Shown here one piece after another: positions 6,471-13,501 of a stretch of 19,945 bases of DNA (position 1 is its first letter; each line of letters starts with the position of its first letter). The DNA lies in NCBI GenBank assembly GCA_964358175.1, contig CAYHOI010000026.1, forward strand, positions 1 to 19,945. Direction: 5' to 3'. Position numbers and translations under genes: made by a program. Under the pieces are notes generated by a model that did not search any database, was not told the DNA's origin, and saw nothing but the letters and a program-made list of their open reading frames with translations. The stretch is from CAYHOI01 sp964358175 (GTDB lineage Bacteria > Margulisbacteria > Riflemargulisbacteria > GWF2-35-9).

Positions 6471-7743
6471 GGAGGCTTTCCCTCATTGCATCTGCAATAA
6501 TCTCCATCGCAGCCTTCACTTGCTCGCGTGTAATCGTCAGCGGGGGAATCAGTCTAATCACTTGATCGAACTCCCCACAACTGATGAGAAGAAGCCCTCG
6601 CTCCAAGCATCTCTTTCGAATATCAACCACTCGGGCGGGATCAGCCTCCCCTGTTAGGGGGTCAATAATTTCGAGGCCCATCATAAGGCCGAACCCCCGG
6701 ACATCCCCGATAATAGGGTAGTGCAACTGCAAATCTCGAAACATCGTCTTCAAATATTGTCCCTGTTCATACGCATTTTCGAGTAATCGCTCCTCGTCTA
6801 TCACAGAAAGGGTTGCCAGAGAAGCCGCACAGCATACGGGATTTCCGAGATATGTTCCTCCATGAGCGGATCGCGTCCACTCGTTCATGATAGATGCTCT
6901 GGCAACACAAGCCCCCAGAGGCATTCCGGAGGCCATCCCCTTTGCCAAGGCCAGCACATCTGGAAGAACATCGTACTGTTCCATTGCAAAAAGCGTTCCA
7001 GTTCGACCAAACCCAGACTGGATCTCATCGAAAATCAAGAAGATCTTCTGTTCTTGTGTAAACCGTCTCAACTCTTGAATGAATTCAACCGGAGCAGGGA
7101 TATAGCCACCCTCTCCGAGGATAGGCTCAATAATCACGCCACCCACATCAGGCTCCAACAGAAGTGTCTCTTTCACTTGTGAGATACACTCAAATGTACA
7201 ATGCCCATATTTCTTCCCGTATGGACAACGATAACAAGTCGGATACGTCAGTCTTACCACATCATCAATCAGCCAGTTTTCATACCCTTTTTTGAACTTT
7301 GCTTTGTAGGTTACGGACAAAGAACCCATCGTTCGACCATGAAAGGCATGCGTAAAAGCAGCAATTTTTTTCTTTTTGGAAACATACCTTGCCAATTTAA
7401 GGCTGGCTTCAATCGCCTCAGTTCCACTTTGAGTAAAGAAAACCGAGGCCTCTGCGCCAAACGTTTGTTGAACAAGTTTCTGAGCCAGCTCAGAGTTAGG
7501 AGCCGCATACGCCACACCTGAACTGATATGAATAAGCTTCGTTGCCTGGTCTTGAATTGCCTGAACCACTTTCGGATGGCAATGGCCTGTATTTGCAACA
7601 GCCACTCCCGATGAGAAATCAAGGATCTTTCGACCCTCAAGTGTATACAAGAAAACACCGCTAGCTCGATCAATCTCCAGCTCGGTATAATGCCCCAATA
7701 CCGGTGAAATATACTGATTCGCTTTGTCTATTATCTTTCCCAT
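6463..7743 (-). CDS. Class-III PLP-dependent aminotransferase (GabT-like)
   Basis: Fold-type I aminotransferase of the 4-aminobutyrate/acetylornithine group. Numbering from the upstream ATG at 7764: pyridoxal-phosphate site features are SGTEAIEASLKLAR (113-126), FHGRT, IIEPILGEGG, FDEIQSGFGRTG (Asp246) and the Schiff-base Lys275 in LALAKGMASGMPLGA, then HGGTYLGNPVCCAA. A four-cysteine insert (Cys177, 180, 189, 193; CYRCPYG...HCTFEC) resembles that of GabT-like enzymes in archaea and some bacteria. Substrate could be 4-aminobutyrate, ornithine or another omega-amino acid. I chose the second ATG (7743, 426 residues) because a minus-strand TATAAT lies at 7758-7753, so a transcript from it could not include the ATG at 7764; neither start has a clear ribosome site. 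It heads the operon with rlmB, def and fmt, with no obvious functional link. Confidence 0.85.
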   Translation of the reverse strand: MGKIIDKANQYISPVLGHYTELEIDRASGVFLYTLEGRKILDFSSGVAVANTGHCHPKVVQAIQDQATKLIHISSGVAYAAPNSELAQKLVQQTFGAEASVFFTQSGTEAIEASLKLARYVSKKKKIAAFTHAFHGRTMGSLSVTYKAKFKKGYENWLIDDVVRLTYPTCYRCPYGKKYGHCTFECISQVKETLLLEPDVGGVIIEPILGEGGYIPAPVEFIQELRRFTQEQKIFLIFDEIQSGFGRTGTLFAMEQYDVLPDVLALAKGMASGMPLGACVARASIMNEWTRSAHGGTYLGNPVCCAASLATLSVIDEERLLENAYEQGQYLKTMFRDLQLHYPIIGDVRGFGLMMGLEIIDPLTGEADPARVVDIRKRCLERGLLLISCGEFDQVIRLIPPLTITREQVKAAMEIIADAMRESLHG

Positions 7744-7764
7744 CGACTCATTATTATACACCAT

Positions 7765-7793
7765 TTGATTCTGCTGAAACTATCCTATATAAT
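7765..7793 (+). promoter_or_regulatory. Sigma-70-type promoter for the DUF1858 gene
   Basis: TTGATT (7765-7770), a 17-base spacer and a perfect TATAAT (7788-7793). Transcription would start near 7800, just before the AAAGGAG ribosome site at 7806-7812. It is divergent from, and almost abuts, a minus-strand TATAAT at 7758-7753 in front of the aminotransferase gene. Confidence 0.75.
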
Positions 7794-7815
7794 GCCTTCA
7801 AATCGAAAGGAGAAA

Positions 7816-8025
7816 ATGATGATTTCAAAAGACATGACCATTTTAGAAATGATTAACACCTACCCGTCAGCCGTTGCCGTTCTTCAAAAACACGGGATAG
7901 GCTGTCTTGGTTGCTTAATGGCTCACTCAGAGTCCATCGGCGAAGGGCTAAGCGCCCATGGGGTGGATGTTGATGCGGTTCTAGCAGAAATTGAAGCGAT
8001 GACAATTCAGGAAAAAGTTAGCTAA
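7816..8025 (+). CDS. DUF1858 / ScdA-N-like CxxC protein
   Basis: A 69-residue protein of the DUF1858 type ("hybrid cluster protein-associated redox disulfide domain"). The features are an N-terminal segment beginning MTILEMINTYP, the conserved CLGC (Cys30, Cys33) and a helical tail ending DAVLAEIEAM. Such small domains resemble the N-terminal part of ScdA/Ric iron-sulfur repair proteins and may bind metal or act in redox reactions; the function is not established. The ATG at 7816 sits 3 bases after AAAGGAG. An upstream TTG in frame at 7765 overlaps the -35 box and can be excluded. It is a single-gene unit with its own promoter, followed by a repeat-filled gap. Confidence 0.85.
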   Translation: MMISKDMTILEMINTYPSAVAVLQKHGIGCLGCLMAHSESIGEGLSAHGVDVDAVLAEIEAMTIQEKVS

Positions 8026-8060
8026 TTGGCTTCTGAACAATTGGGAGTCTGTCGGACTTA

Positions 8061-8130
8061 GGCATTGTTACGAAATAACCTGATTATTTAGCTGGCGTAT
8101 GGCATTCTTAATTGAATGAGGGACATCGAC
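8061..8130 (+). repeat. Short MITE-like relative, 70 bp
   Basis: The left end GGCATTGTTACGAAATAACC (8061-8080) is closely similar to the left end of the two full MITEs (shared ACGAAATAACC). The right end, GACATCGAC, followed by TTA (8131-8133), resembles their right end GACAATGAC followed by TTA. TTA also precedes the left end (8058-8060). The middle is unrelated to the full copies, so it is either an internally deleted derivative or an older, diverged element. The left end is convincing; the right end is weaker. Confidence 0.5.
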
Positions 8131-8185
8131 TTAATATCTGAGAGGAACAAAATACTAGCACCATTTCTGGGCGAAAAAACGCTTA

Positions 8186-8343
8186 GGAGTTGGAACGAAA
8201 TAACCTTTACAGATCACGCGGTATTTTTGATTCGGCTTCAAGGCTTGGAATCTTTCGCATAGTTTGGCTATGTGAGAGATTCCACAACGCAGAAGACGGA
8301 CAAAAAGACAAGTCAGATGTAAAGGTAGTTTCATGACAATGAC
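8186..8343 (+). mobile_element. MITE copy 2, 158 bp, flanked by TTA
   Basis: Same length and orientation as the copy at 3705-3862, with five transitions only. TTA flanks it at 8183-8185 and 8344-8346. The central stem runs 8246-8262 with 8268-8284 around the same TTTGG loop. Two of the five differences fall in the 3' arm (8276 and 8279) and each keeps pairing in plus-strand RNA: U-A becomes U-G, and U-G becomes U-A. No coding capacity. It ends 47 bases before the start of the small coiled-coil gene. Confidence 0.8.
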
Positions 8344-8390
8344 TTAGGCTTTACCATGCAGCGGAATCAAGAGTTGTTAGGAGGAATGCG

Positions 8391-8657
8391 ATGGATGACA
8401 AAAAAATAGAAGAAATAATCAATAAAGCAGCTAGTAATGCTGCTCAACTCGTAAAAGAACAGATGCAGTCACAATTCAGAGTATTTGGTGAAGGATTAGA
8501 AGCTGTTAGAGATAAGGTAAATAGTATCGACGCAAGAACAACTCGAATCGAGGATAGAGTTGATGTGATCGAAATTTTAGCTAAGAACACGTACAAGGAA
8601 CTTCAGAAAGTAAACCAGATTGTCTCTGTACACGAAAAAAAGCTTACTAAAGTTTAA
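8391..8657 (+). CDS. Small coiled-coil protein, hypothetical
   Basis: Encodes 88 residues. A strong AGGAGG (8379-8384) stands 6 bases before the ATG, which is the best reason to believe it. The protein is highly charged and helical: two helices separated near FGEGLE, the second with clear heptads (VRDKVNSIDARTTRIEDRV, then VIEILAKNTYKELQKVNQI). There are no cysteines, no signal peptide and no membrane segment. Codon use is more A-rich than the neighbours (AAA, ATA, GAA), which together with the adjacent MITE suggests recent arrival. It converges on guaA with 14 bases between the stops. No function can be given; small oligomerising coiled coils of this kind occur in phages and bacterial accessory regions. 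Confidence 0.65.
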   Translation: MDDKKIEEIINKAASNAAQLVKEQMQSQFRVFGEGLEAVRDKVNSIDARTTRIEDRVDVIEILAKNTYKELQKVNQIVSVHEKKLTKV

Positions 8658-8671
8658 AACGCCTTTTGAAC

Positions 8672-10207
8672 CTACTCCCACTCAATCGTGGACGGGGGCT
8701 TCGAGGTGATATCGTACACCACGCGGTTGACTTCGGGGACTTCATTGATAATTCGGGTTGAAATAATACCTAACACGTCATAAGGCAAATGCGCCCAATT
8801 CGCGGTCATGGCATCCTCGCTGGTCACCACTCGTACAGCAATAGTATAGAGATAGGTTCGTTTATCCCCCATCACGCCTACAGATCGAATCGGAAGCAAC
8901 ACAGCAAACGCTTGCCACACTTTACGGTAAAGACCAGCTTTTTTTATTTCGGCCATCACAATATCATCAGCTTCTTGAACCACTTTCACGCGATCAGGTG
9001 TCACTTCACCGAGAATTCGAATAGCCAATCCAGGGCCCGGAAACGGCTGCCGGTAAACAATCGTTTCGGGCACGCCTAGCTCTAACCCAACCAACCGAAC
9101 CTCATCTTTAAAAAGTTTTCGTAACGGCTCAAGGATCTTAAAGTTCATTTTTTCAGGCAATCCACCCACGTTGTGATGCGTCTTAATCTTATGGGCATTC
9201 TTGGACACTCCGGCTGAAGCACTTTCAATAACGTCTGGATAAAGTGTTCCCTGTGCCAAGAAGCGAATATCTCCTTTGAGTTTCTTGGCTTCCACCTCGA
9301 AGGTATGAATAAATTCATGACCAATTACTTTTCGCTTTTCCTCGGGATCCGTTATCCCCTTAATCTTCTCGAAGAACCGATCTGCAGCATCGACATGAAT
9401 AAGATTGATTTTAAAATTCTGGTTAAATAGTTCAACAATTTTGCGTGCTTCATCTTTTCGCATAAATCCCTGATCAATAAACATGCAAACGAGCTGATCC
9501 CCTATTGCGCGTTGTAGCAAGACCGCAACAGTCGTAGAATCCACCCCGCCGCTAAGAGCCAAAAGCACCTTCTCTTCTCCGACCAAAGACCGAATCTCCT
9601 CAATAGACTCCTCCACAAAACTTTTCATATTCCAACTGGGAAAGAGTCCCGAAATGTTATAAACAAAATTTTTGATAACATCGATCCCTTGTTGTGTATG
9701 AACCACCTCGGGGTGAAACTGCACGCCATAGAATTTGCGTTCTTTATGGCATACTGCGGCAAAGGGCGTATTATCAGAGTGAGCGAGTCTTACAAAACCA
9801 TTCGGAAGCCGGAGAACACTATCTCCATGACTCATCCATACAGTGATATTATTCGTGATTCCTGCAAAAAGATCTGACCGATCATCAATCAGAAGCTCCG
9901 TCTTCCCATACTCATGCTTATCAAAATGAACGACCTCGCCCTTTAGCAAATTCACCATCAACTGTAGACCGTAACAAATCCCCAAAATTGGGATTCCCAT
10001 TTCAAAGACTTCGCGAGGACACTTGGGTGCATCATCATCATAGACAGACGACGGCCCACCCGACAGTATAATCGCCTTAGGCTGGTGTTGTTTTATTTTC
10101 TCAAAAGAGGACTCGCCAGGAATAATTTCGCAATATACCTTACATTCCCGAACTCGCCTCGCTATCAATTTGGAGTACTGCGAACCAAAATCAAGAATGA
10201 GTAGCAT
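8672..10207 (-). CDS. guaA: GMP synthase (glutamine-hydrolysing)
   Basis: Converts XMP, ATP and glutamine to GMP, the last step of guanine nucleotide synthesis. The full-length 511-residue two-domain enzyme has a class-I glutamine amidotransferase at about 1-190 with the triad Cys78 (GICYG), His165 and Glu167 (GVQFHPEV). The ATP pyrophosphatase domain has the P-loop LALSGGVDS (217-224), and the dimerisation domain ends in the family's conserved C-terminal pattern, here SKPPSTIEWE. Its ATG overlaps the guaB3 stop by one base (TAATG), so the two are translationally coupled and together make GMP from IMP. No XMP riboswitch-like or other leader is visible because the gene is internal to an operon. 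Nothing is missing. Confidence 0.98.
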   Translation of the reverse strand: MLLILDFGSQYSKLIARRVRECKVYCEIIPGESSFEKIKQHQPKAIILSGGPSSVYDDDAPKCPREVFEMGIPILGICYGLQLMVNLLKGEVVHFDKHEYGKTELLIDDRSDLFAGITNNITVWMSHGDSVLRLPNGFVRLAHSDNTPFAAVCHKERKFYGVQFHPEVVHTQQGIDVIKNFVYNISGLFPSWNMKSFVEESIEEIRSLVGEEKVLLALSGGVDSTTVAVLLQRAIGDQLVCMFIDQGFMRKDEARKIVELFNQNFKINLIHVDAADRFFEKIKGITDPEEKRKVIGHEFIHTFEVEAKKLKGDIRFLAQGTLYPDVIESASAGVSKNAHKIKTHHNVGGLPEKMNFKILEPLRKLFKDEVRLVGLELGVPETIVYRQPFPGPGLAIRILGEVTPDRVKVVQEADDIVMAEIKKAGLYRKVWQAFAVLLPIRSVGVMGDKRTYLYTIAVRVVTSEDAMTANWAHLPYDVLGIISTRIINEVPEVNRVVYDITSKPPSTIEWE

Positions 10208-11367
10208 TACTTGTGGTACATCCCCAGCTTCTGAGCTTTCTGATAAACTTTTCCCTCAGTCTGAAGCGAAGGGGCAATAATGATCGGCACAGAATGCATT
10301 TCTTTGATACTTCGTGCACCAAGCGTTCCCATGGAGGTCTTAAGAGAGCCAACAAAATTTTGTGTGCCATCATCACAAACAGCTGGCCCCTGAATAATCG
10401 TTTTGATCGTCCCGATAGTTCCTACATTAATACGCGTTCCACGTGGAAGCGTCGCATTAGGAGTCGCCATCCCCCAGTGGAAACCCCGCCCAGGAGCCTC
10501 TGCCGCTTTTGCAATGGGAGAACCCATCATCACAGCGTCTGCGCCGCATGCTATCGCTTTACAAACATCTCCTCCGGTTACAATACCCCCGTCAGCAACA
10601 ACTGCTACATATTTACCCGTATCACGCAAAAAGTCAGTTCTTGCTGCTGCCGCATCTGCAATAGCGGTCGCCATCGGAACTCCAATACCAAGCACTCCTC
10701 GCGAGGTACACGCAGCCCCAGGCCCTACCCCTACAAAAACTGCAGACACTCCCGTTTTCATCAGGCTAAGCGCCGTATCATAGGTTGTACAGTTTCCGAC
10801 CCAGACAGAAATAGAGAGATCCTTGGCAAGTTTTTCAAGGTCTAGCGCATTGTACCGTGCAGAAAAATGTTCTACTGACACAACCGTGGACTGCACCAAC
10901 AAAGCGTCCCCGCCGGCCTTCGCTACAAGCTGTCCAAATTTTACCGCATCTTGGGGGATTGTGCTTCCAACAGCGTACCCGCCATTGGACTTTATTTCTT
11001 TAATTCGCTTCGCAATCAAGAACTCTTTGACGGGTTCCTGATAGATTTTCTGCATCAACTCAACATATTCTGTCGTGGACACGGAAGCGATCTTTTCGAG
11101 AACTGCGTCAGGATTTTCATAACGGGTTTGAACACCATGAAGGTTGAGAACGCCAACTGCTCCCAACTCTGACAAGTGTACAGCCATTCGTGCATCAACC
11201 ACCCCATCCATTGCTGATCCAATAATGGGTACCGCGAGCTTTACGCTCCCAATGGTGGCAGAGATATCGACATCATCGACATCCACTGTTGTTCGATCTG
11301 GTACAAGTGCGATCTCATCCAACCCGTAGGCACGTCTGGCCATACGATATTTGCTTAGCTGTTCCAT
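10207..11367 (-). CDS. guaB3: GuaB3-type IMP dehydrogenase (no CBS domains)
   Basis: Encodes 386 residues; classical GuaB has about 490 with a CBS pair inserted in the barrel, which is absent here. The sequence matches the GuaB3 subfamily seen in cyanobacteria and actinobacteria: ARRAYGLDEIALVP near the N terminus, SAMDGVVDARMAVHLSELGA, the active-site loop GPGAACTSRGVLG with catalytic Cys220, VVADGGIVTGGD, APGRGFHWGMA and a C-terminal EGKVYQKAQKLGM. It would oxidise IMP to XMP with NAD+. Coupling to guaA directly downstream supports that role over an unrelated one. It lies 18 bases after tsf with only a weak ribosome site (GGAG, about 15 bases from the ATG). It is the only IMP dehydrogenase in the window; whether the genome also has a CBS-containing GuaB is unknown. 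Confidence 0.92.
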   Translation of the reverse strand: MEQLSKYRMARRAYGLDEIALVPDRTTVDVDDVDISATIGSVKLAVPIIGSAMDGVVDARMAVHLSELGAVGVLNLHGVQTRYENPDAVLEKIASVSTTEYVELMQKIYQEPVKEFLIAKRIKEIKSNGGYAVGSTIPQDAVKFGQLVAKAGGDALLVQSTVVSVEHFSARYNALDLEKLAKDLSISVWVGNCTTYDTALSLMKTGVSAVFVGVGPGAACTSRGVLGIGVPMATAIADAAAARTDFLRDTGKYVAVVADGGIVTGGDVCKAIACGADAVMMGSPIAKAAEAPGRGFHWGMATPNATLPRGTRINVGTIGTIKTIIQGPAVCDDGTQNFVGSLKTSMGTLGARSIKEMHSVPIIIAPSLQTEGKVYQKAQKLGMYHK

Positions 11368-11385
11368 AATAATGCTGTTTAGCTC

Positions 11386-12237
11386 CTACCCAATACTCAA
11401 ACGTGTAAATCCAGCCAGTTCTAATTTTTTGCCAACTTTGCTGGATACGGTAGCGACCATCTCTTTGACTTTCATAGTCGGATCCTTCACAAAATTCTGT
11501 TCCAAAAGACAAATTTCTTCGTAATATTTTCTGATTTTACCTTCAACAATCTTGTCCGCCATTGCTTCCGGCTTACCTTCAAGAATAATCTGTGCCCTGA
11601 GAATTTCTTTTTCCCTGGCGACATCTTCGGCTGGAACATCTTGGATCGTAATGCCAGCTGGATTTGTTGCCGCAATATGCATACACAGATCCTTCGCCAG
11701 ATCCTCCTGCCCCTTCCCTTCTTTAAGAAGAACGGCTACGCCAATTTTATTGTTTGAATGGACGTAGATACCGATGCCATCACTTGCCGTCCCCTGAATC
11801 ACTTGAATTCGATTCAAAGAGATTTTTTCGCCCATCACTCCACTAAACTCATCAACTGTCTCCCCTACGGTTTTTCCTGAATCCATCTTTGTCTCTAGGA
11901 ACTCCTCCAGAGTTTTGATTTTCTGTTTTGATAGCGATCGCACAAGATTATCTGCCAGGGATTGGAAGGACTCGTTGCGCGAAACAAAATCCGTTTCAGA
12001 GGTTAGTTCAATCATATAGGCAGCATTTTGTTCATTATTCAGCAAAATCTTAATGGCTCCCTCTTTTGCAACCCGTCCACTGCGGGAGGCAGCCTTAGCA
12101 ATCCCTTTTTTCCTCAGAACGTCCGCTGCCATTTCCATGTCACCATTTGCCTCTTCCAATGCCCTCTTGCAATCCATCATTCCTGCATTGGTCTGTTGTC
12201 TTAACTGTTGAATACGACTTGCGGTAATCTCGGCCAT
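11386..12237 (-). CDS. tsf: Translation elongation factor EF-Ts
   Basis: Nucleotide exchange factor for EF-Tu. The protein has 283 residues, the same length as the E. coli protein. It shows an N-terminal UBA-like domain (about 1-50; LRQQTNAGMMDCKRALEEANGD), the EF-Tu-contacting TDFVSRNESF motif, then the core subdomains with HIAATNPAGI and the C-terminal coil beginning ILEGKPEAMADKIVEGKIRKYY. The ATG at 12237 follows the rpsB stop after a single base, with GGAGG inside the end of rpsB as ribosome site. An ATG further upstream at 12285 lies inside rpsB and is not used in the family. In most bacteria pyrH and frr follow; here guaB3 and guaA do. Confidence 0.97.
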   Translation of the reverse strand: MAEITASRIQQLRQQTNAGMMDCKRALEEANGDMEMAADVLRKKGIAKAASRSGRVAKEGAIKILLNNEQNAAYMIELTSETDFVSRNESFQSLADNLVRSLSKQKIKTLEEFLETKMDSGKTVGETVDEFSGVMGEKISLNRIQVIQGTASDGIGIYVHSNNKIGVAVLLKEGKGQEDLAKDLCMHIAATNPAGITIQDVPAEDVAREKEILRAQIILEGKPEAMADKIVEGKIRKYYEEICLLEQNFVKDPTMKVKEMVATVSSKVGKKLELAGFTRLSIG

Positions 12238-12238
12238 G

Positions 12239-13153
12239 TTATTCCTCCACATCCAACATATCTTCGTACAAGTCATGAAAATCAAGATGCTTCTCCAATT
12301 CCTCGGCAGTCAGAACCACCTCTTTTTCCTCCTCTGCCACCAGTTCCGTCACCAACTCCTCTGTGATGATTTCCTCGCCAGAAGATGGCAGACCCTTCCT
12401 CCCCTCAAGCACTGCATTCGCAATAATGCTTGCCAAAAGCTTGATCGTCCGAATGGCATCATCATTGGCGGGGATAGGGTGACTAATCACTTCTGGATCA
12501 CAATTTGTATCAACAACTCCGACAATAGGAATTTTGAGTTGATTCGCTTCGTGTACGGCAATTTCTTCTTTTTTAGTATCCACGATAAAGATAATATGGG
12601 GCAATTTACCCATGTCGCGAATTCCGTTGAGATGAAATTGAAGCTTCGTTAAACGCTTATTAAGCGTAGACTGCTCTTTGGTGCCTAAAGCGTCAAAAAG
12701 CCCATTGCTTTTCCACTCCTCAATTTCTTTCATCTTGGCAATAGACTTTTTGATGGTCTCAAAGTTAGTCAGCATTCCACCCAGCCAGCGATTTGACACA
12801 TACGGCATCTCACAACGTTTTGCTTCCTCTTCAATGGCACCCTGGGCTTGCTTCTTCGTTCCTACAAACAAAACAACGGCACCCTTCCCTACCTGCTCAG
12901 AAACAAAATCATAAGCACGGTTGATATATACGAGAGTTTTCTGAAGGTCAATCACATGAATATCATTTCGCGAGGTGTAGATGTAAGGCTTCATTTTTGG
13001 ATTCCAACGACGGGTCTGATGCCCAAAATGAACCCCCGTTTCCAGAAGTTGCCTCATGCTGACAACCCTCTCAGAAATAACCCTTCGTGGTCCACGGTCT
13101 GGTCGGACTTCTGTCTTTACTTCTACCTGTTCTTTTTCTTCATTTTCGCTCAT
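12239..13153 (-). CDS. rpsB: 30S ribosomal protein S2
   Basis: A 304-residue S2 protein of the small subunit. The core is easily recognised: VSMRQLLETGVHFGHQTRRW, IHVIDLQKT, VLFVGTKKQAQ, SNRWLGGMLTNFETI, VDTNCDPEVISHPIPANDDAIR. Both ends are longer than in E. coli: about 30 charged residues before VSMRQ, and an acidic, Glu-rich tail of about 60 residues. The start is ATG 13153, with AGGAGGA 5 bases upstream; a longer open frame to 13225 lacks such a site. It is the first gene of the rpsB-tsf-guaB3-guaA unit, with a roughly 150-base non-coding leader upstream. Confidence 0.97.
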   Translation of the reverse strand: MSENEEKEQVEVKTEVRPDRGPRRVISERVVSMRQLLETGVHFGHQTRRWNPKMKPYIYTSRNDIHVIDLQKTLVYINRAYDFVSEQVGKGAVVLFVGTKKQAQGAIEEEAKRCEMPYVSNRWLGGMLTNFETIKKSIAKMKEIEEWKSNGLFDALGTKEQSTLNKRLTKLQFHLNGIRDMGKLPHIIFIVDTKKEEIAVHEANQLKIPIVGVVDTNCDPEVISHPIPANDDAIRTIKLLASIIANAVLEGRKGLPSSGEEIITEELVTELVAEEEKEVVLTAEELEKHLDFHDLYEDMLDVEE

Positions 13154-13261
13154 CGTCTTCCTCCTGTTTTGTTGTCCCTCTACCCAACGACCCTCTGCTG
13201 ACAGCTTGCTTGTGGCAAACCACACGTCATAGATTAAAGTCAGGTATGTGTATTTGGCGGT

Positions 13262-13290
13262 AGTTTATCACACGACAGGAAATTCGCCAA
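13262..13290 (-). promoter_or_regulatory. Candidate promoter and leader of the rpsB operon
   Basis: On the minus strand TTGGCG (13290-13285) and TAAACT (13267-13262) are separated by 17 bases; each matches the consensus at 4 of 6 positions. The -35 box is also the 3' arm of a hairpin (13302-13296 with 13290-13284, loop GGTTG) that could end transcription of the small membrane-protein gene, although only a short AATTT follows it. The leader below contains a small stem TGTGG/CCACA (13211-13224). S2 represses its own leader in other bacteria; no recognised motif is claimed here. Confidence 0.3.
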
Positions 13291-13310
13291 CAACCTTGGC
13301 GAGCCAGGGC

Positions 13311-13496
13311 TTATGAAATTCCTGCCACATTTGGAGCAAAAACAGACAGCCCAAAGAAGTACAGACTAGCAACAATAATGACAATTCCGACCCAAAAGGA
13401 GACCATGCTAATGGTAGACTCTCCCTCGGAGAGATTAATGAGCATCGTTCCAATGCCAATGGCAATGAGATTGAGAAGACCGATTACGATCAGCAT
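13311..13496 (-). CDS. Small two-helix membrane protein, hypothetical
   Basis: Encodes 61 residues with two hydrophobic segments, about 1-20 (MLIVIGLLNLIAIGIGTMLI) and 31-54 (MVSFWVGIVIIVASLYFFGL), joined by a short polar turn containing EGES. No family is recognised and no catalytic residues stand out. It starts 5 bases after the rsbW stop, so it is probably co-transcribed with the partner-switching genes, though no clear ribosome site is seen. It may be membrane-anchored and connected to the switch, or simply a passenger. Its hydrophobic pattern, packing and lack of overlap with another gene make it more credible than a chance frame. Confidence 0.6.
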   Translation of the reverse strand: MLIVIGLLNLIAIGIGTMLINLSEGESTISMVSFWVGIVIIVASLYFFGLSVFAPNVAGIS

Positions 13497-13501
13497 TCAG
13501 A

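Larger units (their letters stand above)
8026..8390. other. 365-base gap filled by repeats
   Basis: No gene is seen between the DUF1858 stop and the small coiled-coil gene. The gap holds an interrupted inverted repeat AGTC-TGTCG-GACT (8046-8058), a 70-base MITE-like relative (8061-8130), a full second MITE copy (8186-8343) and a ribosome site (AGGAGG, 8379-8384) for the next gene. It looks like a preferred landing zone for small mobile elements. Confidence 0.6.

Noticed and set aside
8652..8671. AT-rich hairpin between the small coiled-coil gene and guaA as a terminator
   Set aside because: GTTTAAAA/TTTTGAAC forms eight weak pairs in plus-strand RNA, but no U run follows; on the minus strand the stem has a mismatch and the U run is about 20 bases away.
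10213..10845. A 210-codon plus-strand open frame opposite guaB3
   Set aside because: Rich in His, Arg, Ser and Asn as expected for an antisense shadow of a constrained gene; guaB3 on the other strand is certain and there is no ribosome site.
13311..13496. Small membrane protein as SecE
   Set aside because: Although short and near ribosomal genes, it has two hydrophobic helices, lacks the conserved SecE segment before the membrane span, and is not next to nusG or rplK.
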